Notes: generated from the letters alone by a model not told the origin. 64,000 nt of DNA from Fomitopsis serialis (GCF_022376445.1 NW_025954973.1:434001-498000), one strand, 5' to 3'; counted from the first letter of the stretch, positions 47,895-60,663 are shown. Made by a program: numbers and translations.

Positions 47895-50800
47895 TCAAAG
47901 AATGAAATAGCGAAGGAAGGCCCGTTTGCCACGTACTGTTGCGGAAGGCGATGTATCCGCAGTCGGGTCGTCCGGGAGTAATACAGACGTGAACACTGCC
48001 ACTGCCCGAGCATGAGTCTCAAGGAATCAGCCTGCATGAACACCGACCGAGCTGTTCTATCCGCGCCGCTGACGCTGCTTGTTGTACGATGAAGTGCAGG
48101 ACCGCAGTGGTTGAGATCCATACCTACGCCACAATTTAGTTTTACCAGGAGCTAAAAGTGACAGATGGCGCACATTCAAGTTTACGGCCGGTAGATCCTC
48201 CAACAGCTATAATTTGGGGAGTATGTTGAGATCAACACACACGAACCACATCGGAAGGAACGAACCTCAAAGGCGCTATCCTTACTAGAGACTTCCGTAC
48301 ATCTGGCAAACAGATTGACTGGGACAACCGGTTCAGGAAGGAGCCTCAGAAAACGGATGAATGCATCCCAAATGCCAGCGCGGCCGCGGACTCCTTTTCA
48401 GGATGGTAGAATGGAAACTCTGCGCCCGTATCTAGGCACTGCCTCAATCTGTCAATCAAAGCTTTTAGCGGACAATGCTGGCCGTCATACCGACCTCACA
48501 GATCGTGTCAACCAGTTTGCTGTCACCGGCCTGCACGAACAGTCCCTCCTTCAAGTAACGTTGAGACCCAATACATACACGTGCGCGACCACTCACCACA
48601 TTCGTTGCGTTTGTCATTAACCAGTTGATTAGACGCATGACTTCCCTTGGTGCGGTCACGGCATGATCCGCAGGAAGCAATTCACCCAAGGATTTCAGTG
48701 CCCGGATGGGACCAGGAAGTCGTGCAAGCATGTGAAGATGATTACAAAAGCATGTCCGCTCTGCAAGGGTCAAGAGATGTGACAGACGTCGCTAAGATAC
48801 AGTGTGCCACATACCATACTTCGCAACGACCGTGATGAAATGGTCTTTGCCCATTGCGGTATGCAATATGAGTGTATGTGTAAGTTCAGGCCGTGAAATA
48901 TTCAGCTTCGTGGCCAATGCCTTCTGAATTCGAGTCGAGATGTGGACGACTGTACTCTCTCCTGGTAGTAACAAGCCCTGATCCCGGATCACATCAGGCG
49001 TAGGTCACGATTGTATGATTTGTACCGTGGCACTCACCGACACTTGGTCAGTTTCGAGCCATTCTGGGACTGAGGCGTATCAGAGGCCACGTAAGTTCTT
49101 CAAAACGACTGGGAGCCTACATAATTCTGAGCCAGGTTTTGCCGCGACAAAGCGATAGGTGCATGGAATCTATGTGACATCAGTACATCCAACTATGCTG
49201 GAGCTACGCCGCTAATGTACCTTTCCGACGTTCTCTATGTGCAAGCTCTGCTGAGTTGGTTTGTGATAGCTGAGATAACTTTGTGAAGAATTTAGCAATA
49301 CGATGAATGGGAACGCACGAGAATGATCCGACGTCGATGAACGTAGTGCTGACTCTCAACCATGGAATCTGTTCTGATTCCTCGACAGAGCCCACTTGTC
49401 TCCATAGGTCCTGCACAAATTCCTCAAATGAAGTTGCATCAAGCGAAGCTGCCTGCATAAAATTGTTCATTAAAATTTGGACGCTGAACGCGTGTCTGGA
49501 CGCACTCGAACGTCAAAGTCTGCCGAAACCGGCTTGTGGTCACTCATTGATATGTCCGGATGGCTGGTGTAAGAGAACTGCTTTACGTCCACCATCGCCG
49601 AATGTGTGTGAAGAATGCGATCGGTCCATGCGGGTTTCCTCCTAGTATTCGGTTAGAATGAATGGATTTAAAATAAGCGTAGAGTAAGGAAAATACCTCA
49701 TGTCGTAGCCTAGCTCATCTTCCAGCCCGTCACTCGTCAATCGATAAGACCTGAGCGGTCAAAAACGGTCAGAGACACAATCAGCACACAGCCAAGCAAC
49801 CGCCTCACGGAGCATGTTGGATGGGATGTTCTTTGAAATTTTCAAAAGCCTTCCGCATGCGTTGGGCCAAATATAGCTAATGCGTGAAGGTCAAAATGGT
49901 GGAGCCTCGTGCGGTCGAAGTACTATGTAAAAGCAAACCTGGTCAAATCTCAATAGTAGTTCCATATCTGATCCTCTGACTTCCTGAGAGGAGGAAAGTA
50001 GGTAGCGCACGTCGGCATCTGGTAGATTCATTCTGTAATTGAGATCTCAATTTCACGTCAGTTGAATTTTCGGGTAGAGCTCGCCAGGAAGCTGACCTCC
50101 CTAGACATGGTCGAGCCATCAGCAGCACATTTCAGCAGGAAGCACTGAAGTTTCACCGTCCAGAAAAGTACGTCCGTCTCAAATACATTTAGTGTGATCG
50201 GGCTGTTCTCCGATGGCACATCATCTTGTGGCGATGGTTCTTGAGCGGTTGCTCCGGATTCGAATAGTAGCCGTTTGCAGATATCGTGAAAGTCTGCATT
50301 TCTCCTGTCGAACATCTCGTCGAACGCCGCTAGGTGCGAATTGACGAATGTCAATGTAATCGGGCGAGGTGTTACCACCTTCCCCGCCGTGTTCGGAGTG
50401 TATGTCATCCGGATAGCAGTTGCACCCTTGTTGCCCTTTGTAAAAATCAGAGCCAGGTTCTTTAGTGGTTTAGCGCAACACACCATCATGCCCATGATAC
50501 CGGCTCCGATAGATGCGCTTCGAACATCACCAAAGCATCCTTTGAGGCGCTTTTGTACTATCACAAGCAATAGCATGCCGACGAGCTGCTTAGACACGAG
50601 CTAAAGATTAAGAAACAACATAAGCAACATGCAAAACCGGCGCAAAATCAAGGTCGTTGATATCGGTCCTCATGCGCACGAGCGACTGGGACGAGAAGAG
50701 TCTTACAACTCCTCGGTGACATAATCCCGGCAAATACGGGGGAGTGATTTCACAAGGGACGCAATTTCATTCACCTTCTCATACAGCACAGCTTTCTCGC

Positions 50801-52315
50801 CCAGAGCTGCAAAAGCCGCTGTGCACCATGCGTCTTCTCGCACGGTCTTCGTAGAATAGAGCAGCGCCTCGGCTGACAGATCGAGTTCCTGAAAGGCTAG
50901 CACCAATAGATCTGGATCGTCTTGATTCTCCGCGACGCGCGCCTTGTCGTCCACATCTGCGGCTGCCGAAGGTTTGACGTCTGCAAGGCGTTAACTGCGT
51001 TATCAGATTAACCCGGCAGTAATCACCTTCGGAGCATGAGGTCTCTGTGCAGGGGAGTTGAGCACGCTACGCAACTGAGGGGCGATTCAACGGTACCTGT
51101 GCTCATTGGGCTCTGCGCTAGGTCGCTGAGCGAGAGCGGGGAAATTTCCTTTAGAGGGGGGATGAATGACTCGTAGAGACGACCGTGGCGGAGCCAAGAA
51201 GAGAGATCCTGGATAGGCATCTTGCCGTTTACGTTGAAGGTCCCCACACGGATGCTGGCACCGGGCGAAACCTGCATGAGCCCCATATTCAACTTCTGAA
51301 GAGTAAGTCGCTACCGGAGGCGAGAGCGCTGCTCTGCATGTGCTAATAGATGATCTTTGACTCTTCTGCGGATCCAGTCATCTCGGATAACCGCTGTATC
51401 AAACGCCTCATCCCCAGGCAATCCTGCGCTGGCCGGAGAAAGAAGAGTGTGTACAGGCTTCTGGAGCATCCGTAGATCCGGGGGAACGGAGGAAACTGCG
51501 AAGGCTGGAGCGTCAGCATGTGCCATACACTCGACCGCCGACCTTACGTATTGCCGGGCGGCTCGGATGTCCGATATACGCTGCCAGCCAGCTGTAGTCT
51601 GGCTCAGCTTGAAGGTTGCGACTTTCCTTGCAGCGGCGGTATTCCTCTAGTAAGGACTTGAGCCCTTCTGAATCCCGCGTCAATAAGGTCAAACGCTCGG
51701 CTTCTGGATGACCATCAGCGACGATGGTCAAGGCGAACGCTATAACGGCAAATGAGCATTATGGATCCGTCGACCATGGCGATCTGTCATACCTGTGTTC
51801 GCAGTACTGGACGGGGGACGGCCAGATTGACGTGCGGGATCTAGTCTATCGAACGAGGTTTGGGCCATTGATATTGAGAATCCATCGGAGATAGGAAATG
51901 CACGCTCGAATGTATAGCTCGTCTTGGACGACGGAGGACCTGACGCCATCTTGATGACGAGTACACTGTTGGATGCCATAATCTCAGTCTAAGCACTCTC
52001 CGAATGGTACGACGTTCAGCGGCCAGCAGTGGCCAGATGGCTTGCTTACGCGGAGATAAAAGCGCCAGCTCGCTAGCATATACGGATAGCACAATGATGG
52101 TTTGTACTCACCAACCTGGTCGTAGCCGCCATCCTGTGGGTCGAGATGTGTGACAACGTCACCACTCGGATGCGACCTGGGCTAATTGCTCTTGTCATGA
52201 AGCTACCGTCAGGAGCCTTGTCCTCACTCGAGACAAGGCGCGCCTCGATGGCCGCTTTCACCACCTCGGACGGACGTAAGAGCCCTTGAACCACGAGCTT
52301 GAGCTTGTCGGACAT
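47895..52315 (-). CDS. OCRL/INPP5B-like inositol polyphosphate 5-phosphatase with ASH and RhoGAP-like regions
   Basis: Removes the 5-phosphate from PI(4,5)P2 or soluble inositol phosphates, acting at membranes. The ATG at 52315 starts MSDKLKLVVQGLLRPSEVV. Intron-rich order along the minus strand: a PH-like N-terminus (YTFERAFPISDGF, FALTIVADGHPEAERLTLL), then the catalytic domain with RVGTFNVNGKMP, LLVLAFQELDLS, KGATAIRM, LTFVNSHLAAF, DLNYRMNLPDADVRYLL, KPAWTDRILHTHS and SDHKPVSADFDV. An ASH-type domain follows (GLLLPGESTVVHI, LHTAMGKDHFITVVAKYG, LARLPGPIRALKS), then a RhoGAP-like end (RFLRLLPEPVVPVNLFARC, RGKRAFLRYFIL). This is the OCRL architecture. A frame break near 48346 (LAFG then AFIRFLR) needs one extra G. 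The junction before DLNYR near 50060-50165 does not join cleanly. Several intron ends were not worked out individually. Confidence 0.9.
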
Positions 52316-53124
52316 AGTGTCGATCCAGCTTGAGACCGGCGGACAGGTCAGCACTGTTAATTCCGAAAAAATGCATGCGTAAGCTGATACAGTCCAGCAA
52401 GACATAATGATATGTAGCTTGCCCAACGACTGTGATGTCGCAAGAGAACGATAGAGGCTGAGGCGTTGACTCGGAGGACAAGCTCACTCGGAGCGGGTAC
52501 CGTATCTACGCACTGTCAATACTAGTAGCACCGGAATGTCTTCAATCCAGAATTGATGAACTAGGCCCATACACTATAGAACCTCAGCAGGGCTCGTTCG
52601 ACGTTGAGAGACGTTGTTGGACGGAGGGCCTCTGAATGTTTCAAGTCACATCGACTCGACAACTACAACCGTCGGCAACTGCCGGGGCATGTTGAGATCT
52701 GAGATCTGATCTGTGGCTATATGGCATCTCGGATGTTACCGATATACAGGCTGAAGAGCAAGTTGCAGGTCACTGCAACGTTTCGACCTTCATACTCAAG
52801 CTTCAGCAACAATCAACACGACTACTATTGAAGTATCCATCATCCTTTACAATAATGTCAGCTCTTACATAGGAGTTTAAGTATCCCCCTGACATCATAA
52901 CTGACTATTATGAATATGCCCACAGTTCACGAGGCATGATGCCGACTCATCCAGGCCTACTTTTGTCGCTTCCAGGTCTCTCTGAACTGCAAGTCTGCAG
53001 CACTTTGACTTACGGAGACAGTGCCAGGTCACCAATGGAAGCAAAATGATGAATTGAAGACTCGACATGGGCACGATGCATGTATTGATAGACTGGGGAT
53101 AGACTAGGAATGGTGAGCCAGCCT
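52316..53124. other. Intergenic, 5-phosphatase promoter
   Basis: Upstream of the 5-phosphatase and downstream of the first BTB gene, both on the minus strand. No gene seen. Confidence 0.45.
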
Positions 53125-54016
53125 TCACGATGGCAGAGATATCGTCTCCTTGATGACACTATTGACCATGTCCACATAGCTGACTCGAACGCTCTCACTC
53201 CGTGCCTCCCTGCAGTCTTTACAGCCACAGCCGAGGTATGCCTTCGGGAACCCAGCACCGCCTGGCTGGTCGTATCCCGCGCGCGACTTCACCATGTCCC
53301 TCGCCCGCTCCACCCGCTCTGCGATATCCGCCCCCAGTTTACTCGTTTCTGCGTCGCTGAGGGGGTCCGACCTCGTGCAAAGCTCTGTGAATGCGGGATT
53401 CAACCATTGGGGGATGTCGTGTTTCGTTGCAAGCAGGATCCTCTCGGCGGGCTCCAGAGGCGGGACGTGCGCCTCGATGGCCGATATAGCGCGCTCTCGG
53501 ATTTTGTCAAAGAGCAGGCGTGACGAGACGGATAGCAACGCAACCCAATCCGCCAGAGATATGACGCGGTCGTACATTCTGAAGATCCATCAACATTGGG
53601 TGAGCGCTCGCATTGCACGGATCCCGCTACTCACCCTTCATACAGAAACGACATCAAGCATTCCAGCTCGCAAGGCGTCACGTCGGGCAGATGTACTGCC
53701 GTCTCTTCTGTCTGCCCTTCAGAGCTCGCGTCCGCACCAGTTGGGCATGCGAACATCCCACGAAACAGCTCGGAGTCGCGCTCGAGGAAATATCGATGGA
53801 CTTTGAACGAACGTTCTTCCCTCTTGTCTTCATCAGACACCTACGAGTCGTGAGCACCCAACTCAAAGAACGTGAACCTCACGATGCCACACGTACACGG
53901 AGAAAGACTACTTCGGGTTCCAAAAAGAAGCGAGACCGGCGCATCGCAACAGGCTGAGAGGCGGGCGAGCCGTCTGGTTGTGTCGTCGTAGCGTTTGGAT
54001 GGTCGGGTAGAGACAT
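53125..54016 (-). CDS. BTB/POZ domain protein A
   Basis: Three exons (54016-53897, 53840-53635, 53578-53125) encode 259 aa. A short N-terminus (MSLPDHPNATTTQPDG) leads into the BTB fold: FKVHRYFLERDSELFRGMF, VHLPDVTPCELECLMSFLYEG, then helices with LADWVALLSVSSRLLFDKI and RILLATKHDIPQWLNPAF. BTB domains dimerise and often bridge to Cullin-3 ligases or chromatin factors. Here no second domain is visible, only a Cys-containing tail (YLGCGCKDC). It is one of three tandem paralogues sharing intron positions and phases: one intron just before the FKVH segment, one in the FLYEG codon (phase 2). Fungal single-BTB families are large and mostly unstudied. Confidence 0.88.
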
Positions 54017-54425
54017 GATCGAGCACGGGTAGCACAGCGTGGCTGCAACGCCTTTGAACTCGCTTCCGCGCAGGCCGTGTGTAGAGCGACCGAGTCTCGC
54101 TCTTTCACACACGCCGTGGGCCCAGTCTGTGAATCCACAGTGAGGCTAGAGTCAGCTGCAGAACGTTCGCGGAAGTAATCCGTGTCGTATGAGAAACCGA
54201 AGAGACGGGCGTGGTGCAAAGACTGTCATCCTGAAGGAGAGTGCATACGTCGTCAACTCAATCTACTGTACACAGAATACACGGCACGTTTTGTGACGAA
54301 AGAAAGCGGCCCGCGACTGCCTAGCGATATGTATAGAACGAGTGTAATGACCGTGCGTGTGCCTCTCACGCACACGACCTACCTACAACTGCCCGTGGAA
54401 GATGGGGTAGAAAGACGATCATATG
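54017..54425. other. Intergenic between BTB genes A and B
   Basis: Promoter region of BTB gene A; no other feature seen. Confidence 0.45.
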
Positions 54426-55807
54426 CTAAGTTGCACGTTCTTCGTCAAGAGCTTTGAATACCTCGTCGACTATCTCAGCCACGCGCTGAGGATCGAACGG
54501 GTCTTCCGAGTCAGGGACGGTCCATCCTTCCCATCCTTGCCAACTGGAGGCAGACGATGGCCTAGGCTCGGGCTCAGGCTCAGGGAGCGCCGAGGAGGTC
54601 GTCGTACGCGAGGTTCCCGTACGTCCGCCGCCCCGCCCCCCAGCTCCCTGGGCCTGTCTCGACTCCGTGCGAGAGACATGATCCTGACGTACGGCTTCCC
54701 TTGCGCGCGCAAGCAAAACGGTCGTCTCGAGGCGCAGCTTGTGCCCTTCTTCGCTGTTGAGTGGTTGCGCGCGCTGGCAAATGGCAGCGTAGGAGGGCGC
54801 GAGCCAGTCGGCAATGTTGTGTCTGACCGCAAGCACGATCTTCTCGACAGGGTCGATGCGGGGCCTGTGTTGGTGTATTTCCTTGATAGCGCGGTCGACC
54901 AGATTGTCGCATACGAAGAGCTTAGAGACGCGCAGAATGTCGATCCATTGAGGCAACGTCACGCCGCAATTATCGAACATGCTGTGGAACGACGCAGTTG
55001 TGTAAGACTCTGATGACGCTTGTGTTCACAGTGATTGCAACTCACCCATAGTACAAGAAATGCATCAGGCTCTCAAATTCGCGCACAGTCACTTCAGGCA
55101 GATAGACAGGACGATGATCATCCTGCCCTTCTGCCGTGTCATCCCCGGGCGGGAGCTGAAACAGCGTTTCGAATACCTTCGACTCACGGACCAAGAAATA
55201 TTTGTGAACCTTGAACAGGCATGCCTCGACCTGGAAAATTATCATTCAGCCGAGGGATCGGTGCTCTCTTAATTACACATACGCTGAGGATAATCATGTC
55301 GTCATCGATGTAGTAGAATGGATGGTGAGGGGGCGGTGTTGGCGGCGGCGCTGGGGCAGGCGAAGGCGATCGCTCTTCTACGCCGACAGTCGACAGCGAG
55401 GGGGAAGGTGTTGAGTCTCGTATGTCATCGAGGTCATCCTCATGGTCATCCTCATGGTCGCCTTCCTGTTCTTCCTCTTGTACCTCTTGTACCTCTTGTA
55501 CCTCTTGTACCTCTTGTACCTCTTGTACCTCTTGCTCCTCTTGTTCCTGATCTAGTTCATGCCCTTGGAGGGGCGCTAGCCAGAGATCTCGCTCCCGCTC
55601 AGCCTGCTCCGCGTATGAGTCAAGCTCTTGCTCTTGGTCAAGATCGAGGTCGGGTCCTCGCTTGAGCTCGGGCGATATCGGCGGTGGGGGAGACTCGGGG
55701 AAGGATGACGACGACGACGCCGGCGACAGTGACGGCGACGGCGACGGCGGTGAAGACGAGAAGTCCCACGAACTGATCGAAAGGCGAGACGAGCTGCGAG
55801 AGTCCAT
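54426..55807 (-). CDS. BTB/POZ domain protein B with a long disordered N-terminus
   Basis: Exons 55807-55283, 55230-55046 and 54981-54426 encode 421 aa. The first 175 residues are Ser/Pro-rich, then Glu/Gln-rich, and include a tandem QEV tripeptide run from a 9-bp DNA repeat; this part is almost certainly disordered. The BTB domain follows: CLFKVHKYFLVRESKVFETL, VYLPEVTVREFESLMHFLYYG, then VTLPQWIDILRVSKLFVCD and KIVLAVRHNIADWLAPSY. The C-terminal tail is Gly/Arg- and Pro-rich and ends QRVAEIVDEVFKALDEERAT. Intron positions and phases match the paralogues on each side. A TATA motif lies about 105 nt upstream of the ATG. Confidence 0.88.
55475..55528. repeat. 9-bp microsatellite, six perfect units
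   Basis: CTCTTGTAC repeated six times, decaying into related units up to about 55545. It lies in frame in exon 1 of BTB gene B, where it encodes a Gln-Glu-Val-type tripeptide run on the minus strand, so copy-number change would not break the gene. Confidence 0.95.
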
Positions 55808-56273
55808 TGTATACAACTGTACAACTGCGGGTGGTAGAGGGACGGCCACAGGGCGGACGCCACAACAGTGTATGAGGGGACAGATTGCGCCCCCAACGAG
55901 AGATGGCTGTATATAAGTGAGCGATAACGTCCTTGAAACAATGGCTGTCCTTGTCTGGGGATGAATGACGTGCATCATGCATAACGCCTTCGATTCCCAG
56001 GTATGCTCAGGAGGGTCCTAGGCCTTGGACCACACTGCCATGGACCGGGACACGGGGTCATGCTGCACGAGGAAACGAACCTCACTACATCGCAAACCTT
56101 GCTTTATCTGCCGCCCTACATCGCATTACAGCGTCCGCATACTGATAACAATACACTGCCATAGTGAGCTCAGGTTTCCGAACTGGGACGAGACGCACAA
56201 ACGCACACATACTGGAGCAAACACCGCACGAACGGTCTCTAATGTCGTGTCCCAGGCATACACATCGCCTCCT
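55808..56273. other. Intergenic between BTB genes B and C
   Basis: Promoter region of BTB gene B. A TATA-like element (ACTTATATAC on the minus strand, 55909-55918) is the only feature seen. Confidence 0.5.
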
Positions 56274-57676
56274 TCATTCTCCCAGCCAGAACACATCCAT
56301 CACAGTTCGCGAGACGAGTTCATCATCGTAAGCTTCCGGCGGAGAACGGTTGCCAGAGCGCGTTTGGTTGGACGCGCGGAAGGTTTCGTCCCGGATAGTC
56401 TCGCGGGCACGTGCGATCCTCGCGGTGATCTTCGCGCCCAGCTGTTCTGCCTCCGCGTCGTCCAGCGGGTGTGGTCTCCGGCACAAGTCGCCGTATGCTC
56501 TTGCCAGCCAACCGGGGACGTCGTGTTTGTGAGCGAGCACAACCGTCTCGACCGCGGTCAGTGACTCTCTGCGAGCGGAGATCTCCCTGATTGACCTAGG
56601 ACGGAGCTTTGAGAAGCGCAGGCGAGTAGACACGTCCAGCAGTGTGACCCAATCACGCAACGACAGCGCATCATCGTCGAATATCCTGGTTTAATGATCT
56701 TATCAGCACTTCTCGGGCGCAGAGACGAAGGCCTGAACGCGCATACCTGAAGTAAAGGAAGTTCAACAGGCAGTCGAAGTCATGCTGCGACACATCCGGA
56801 AGAGCGATCGCGGAATCATCTGTAACACCGAGGTTCCTCCCGTCTTTCGCGCCCTCGAAGAACAGTCGCCGGAAGAAATCGGAGTTGTATTCCAGTAGAT
56901 GACGATGGACCCTGTAAAGGCAATCCTCGACCTGTATGCAATCCAATATCAAGACATATTATCCAGCCTCGTATGAAAGTACTAACGCTGAGAACGACCA
57001 TTTCATCCCGTATGTAGAACATGTCATGGACAGATGGGCGCACAGCAGAACGCGGCGCGTCGGACGTGGCTTTCAAGCTAATCGTCACTTGAGGAAGATG
57101 GTTCTCCGACTGAACACCATGAGGAGAGCATGTCATGGAGGACGACAACGCTTCCGCAGATGGGGGAGTCGGTAGAGGGGAGCTTGACCGACTGGGTGAC
57201 GTATGTGCTCTTGGACAAGCGGCCTTTCGACGGTGCGAGCGCGGTTGCACAGGAGCTGGAAATGGGATAGCAGGGCTATGGGGGGTGATGACCACGGCCA
57301 TCAGGTCCGTCCGTGATGCCCTGTTTCCGGGGAAGTCGACCAGCGACGCTACACTCGGAGAGGGAAGTTCGACCTCTACGTAATGCCTTGGTGGGGACGG
57401 ACCATCGGAAGGGTGAGACTCGGTATGCTCATCAACGGAGTCTTGCTCGGAGTGTATAGGCGAGAGCTCCGTGTGGACGATAATGGGCGATACGGGCGAC
57501 GGGAGGGCCGATACATGGCGAGCTGGTGAGTGATTCACCCAGCTCGACGGCGGGGAAGATGAAGATCGGGACGTCGAGTACGATGTCGGAAGGGGGACAA
57601 GCGACTCTGGGATCTCGATCTGCAATTGCTGCATACTGTGCTTCAGACCACTGGACGTAGGTAAATCTTCCGGCAT
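56274..57676 (-). CDS. BTB/POZ domain protein C with a long disordered N-terminus
   Basis: Exons 57676-56987, 56931-56747 and 56685-56274 encode 428 aa. The 230-residue first exon is Ser/Pro/His-rich without a fold I recognise and ends DEMVVLS, where genes A and B have their first intron. The BTB domain follows: CLYRVHRHLLEYNSDFFRRL, IALPDVSQHDFDCLLNFLYF, then LSLRDWVTLLDVSTRLRFSK and TVVLAHKHDVPGWLARAY. Exon 2 is 185 nt, exactly as in gene B, and the second intron is again phase 2. These shared features show origin by tandem duplication. A TATA-like motif (CTTATAAGC on the minus strand near 57769-57777) lies about 95 nt upstream of the ATG. Confidence 0.88.
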
Positions 57677-58576
57677 TTGCGACAGCTCAGCGCTCAGCGC
57701 TCAGCGCTCAGCCTACAAGGATCAGGTGGTAAGGGAATGGCGGCCGTTACTGGCCACTTCGCTAGGATGCTTATAAGATGTGGGATCCCTTGACTGCTGA
57801 GAAGTAGAAACACACACCTCCTGCACGCCTTACGGCCACCATGAGGCTACCGAGAGTTAGGCGCATGTACAACGCATGTCCGGATCTGTGTCGACTTGAA
57901 CTTGAACTCAATCATCCAGGGACGGTGATAGCATTGACGAAGGTGCAAACAGAGCACTACGCCGTGCTTGAGGAAGGACGTGGCCGTTGTGAAGGGCATA
58001 GATTTGATGTCCAGGCCATATTTGCGGACCAGCGACAGCGAGCTACTAGACCACCTGGAACGCGTTTTGACCTGTTCTATGCTCGCCAGTTATCATGCAC
58101 TGTAACGAAGACCAGGTCTAGCCTCCCATAAGCCGATATGATGATGCATGAGCATTGCATAAATCCTTTGGACAGATGATGGTAGAGAACAGAGGCCGAT
58201 CGTATTACAAGCGCCCGTTATGGAGGGTTGTGACTCTACGTGACCACAACTTCTACACCAACTCTACCTTGCAATTGTCTCAATGTCTGTATCCGACCGT
58301 ACTTATACGATCAATGACATGCCACATACACTTACTGTCCACAGAACGAATCAACTACTGCTAAGCTGCTAAGAATCGGCAGGCTTGTAATGCTAGTACT
58401 AGTAAGTAGATTCAAGTTGGGATAAATAGAACCCAGATTCGCGCGAAGACTTCAGGGTCTAGTGTCCATATTGAACGACTACTAAGTTACTAGGTAGGTA
58501 CGGCGGCGTGCCCACAATATATATGAGTGAGCTGTACATAACTGCTTCGTCATGACGAGAGGCCTGCAGCCTCGCC
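57677..58576. other. Intergenic
   Basis: Begins with a short tandem run of GCTCAGC-type units (about 57686-57712). The rest, including an AT-rich stretch near 58340-58500, shows no gene I can support. Confidence 0.45.
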
Positions 58577-60663
58577 TTAGAAGTTCCACCCTCCTGCAAG
58601 GTCCATAACACGCTGAGGGTCATACCTCTCCCTGATCGACCGAAGGCGACCGAGGTTGTTTCCATACACCTTCTCAGCCGGGTGGCTGTATAGAGCGTAA
58701 TTGTTGTAGAGAGGAGTGTTAGCAATGTCCTGCCCTTCGCTCATAGCGAGATCAGTGAGTTGTCTCGTGCTTTGCTGCATGACCGTATTGATGAGGCCGT
58801 CGTTGTCCGGCGACGTCCATGCGTAGGCAATGAGCATGGGCGTGAAGCTCTGATCGCGTCTCGGGGGCCAGGCAGAGGAGTCCGCGCCGGCATGCGAGTA
58901 GATATTCCGGAGGAAAGGTTCCACATCGTAGTGTACGACAAGATCAGATACCTCGGCTGCCAGTGTTTGGTACCAGTACTGTGGATGTCTATGTTAGCCG
59001 CAACTTCAAAGGCTGCTTCAATTTGGTAGAGGATACATACAGTCGTTTCGTTCAGAACGGCGTCAAATAAGGAGGACGAGGGGTTCGTGATTGAGACCGT
59101 GTCGAAGTATTCGCTTCAACAGCCGATGAATGAGGTTATCTGATCGAGCCTGTAAATATTACTCACCGCATTCCGGCCGTAGCATTGGTGTTAGCACTTT
59201 GCACTAGCGATAAATAGGAGCGAGCATCCATAGCGCTAGTAATCTGCGCTGCGTCCGGTACGTTCATGAAGCCATCGAATAGCCCTGCAGGCGGTGAAGG
59301 TCCGTCGTAAAAGAGGTCCACTTCGATGGAGGTCTAAGGAAACCGAGCGCATTGTGATGCTTTAGCATCATGCGACTATGAGAGAGACACTCGAGGCGCG
59401 GACACTGACCTGATTTTGCGTTGCGGTGAAACCAATCAAAATGTCTGCCTTGGGATCTGTCGCGTTCTGCCAAAACTGCAGTGTTGCATCCTTCACTGCG
59501 TCATAGTTCGTGACAGGAAGCATCACCGATCCACCCTATCCAGAGGTTATACGTCGGCCCAGCCCCCCGGAAAGGAGGTGACGCACCCAAACTTGACCGA
59601 TAGGGAATGTATCCATGGTGAATTGCGTCACGATTCCCTGCTTTTGGTCAGATCACTGTCGCAGCCGGCGACCGGTAACGCTTACGAATTTGTTATGTCC
59701 ACCCTGGAAAGAGCATCTTAGTGTAATACAATTTCTGTGTTGCAATGCTCCTCACCTTCAATGCCCAGAACAAATCGGAGTTTGAGGTGTTTGTAGCAGT
59801 GGTTATAGTCCCATCAGGCAGGACAGCCTCAAATGCTCGAACAGTATCAACCGTCAATCCATGTTCGTTTGACAGGAAAGAGTAGCCTGAGATACGGAAT
59901 GCAAGTCTCAGCGCTTGTCATGTCGAATCGACACCGACACTACTCACCACCGCCCAGAATGAATCCTCCGGCACCAATTCCTGTAGCACGGGCGCCCAAA
60001 ATCATGACCCCATGCTCCTCCAGAGCGGCATAAATCTCATCGAAGATGAGTCCCGCGCCGATGGTCGCTGTCTGAGCTGTCGAGTCGATTGTGATGTTGT
60101 TAAAACGTGACATGGCAATCTGGACGCCAGTCGCAGATGAGAAGCCGGGGTTCGTGTTATGACCGCCACTTTTGACCTGCAGATTAACATCGTAAGGCTC
60201 GATGGTTCACCTAGAGAAACAGTATCACAAACCGCAAACGGCGTTCTCGTCATGCCTACTATTTTGATCTGGCCAAATCATGAGTTGTGTCTCGACGAGT
60301 GCCAAGGGGAGCGGCATGCTCACGATGGTAGCAACATCTTCCACAGTGCCGGGCTCGACAGAACATTCACTTGCTTGCGAACTCGAAGACGCAAAGTGGT
60401 AGTTATCTAAGTCATAATTTGCGGTATCTGTAGGTTAGAGGACGTTGGTCAGGTCAGAATATGCCACATTTTGATGAACACTCACTGGGATAGTAGACCG
60501 CTGACGCAGCAGAGACGGACGCAGCAATTAGCCCACACACATCACGGGGGCCCTCTGGAGTCCCCGGCCAAGAAGCTGCTCCAACAGCAGGGATGAGTAT
60601 TGAAAGGCACGAAAGAGCGAGTGCCGCAAATGCTTCGAAACGTAACAGTCGGCGGGAGAGCAT
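58577..60663 (-). CDS. Secreted FAD-binding PCMH (berberine bridge-like) oxidoreductase 1
   Basis: The ATG at 60663 opens a signal peptide (MLSRRLLRFEAFAALALSCL, then ILIPAVGAAS). The intron-rich coding sequence reads FASSSSQASECSVEPGTVED, then VKSGGHNTNPGFSS, VQIAMSRFNNITI, TIGAGLIFDEIYAALEEHGV and GAGGFILGGG: the PCMH-type FAD-binding domain with its nucleotide-binding SGGH motif. The C-terminal substrate-domain part has MEPFLRNIYSHAG, LTDLAMSEGQDIANTPLY and NLGRLRSIRERYDPQRVM, ending LAGGWNF. Family members oxidise alcohols, sugars or aromatic secondary metabolites with FAD and O2. The usual BBE C-terminal motif after YDP is replaced by VMDLAGGWNF. Individual intron ends between 58930 and 60150 were not all traced. 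It is a tandem paralogue of the next gene. Confidence 0.88.

Noticed and set aside
55475..55545. The 9-bp array as a CRISPR-like repeat.
   Set aside because: Direct contiguous units without spacers inside a coding exon of a eukaryote: a microsatellite.
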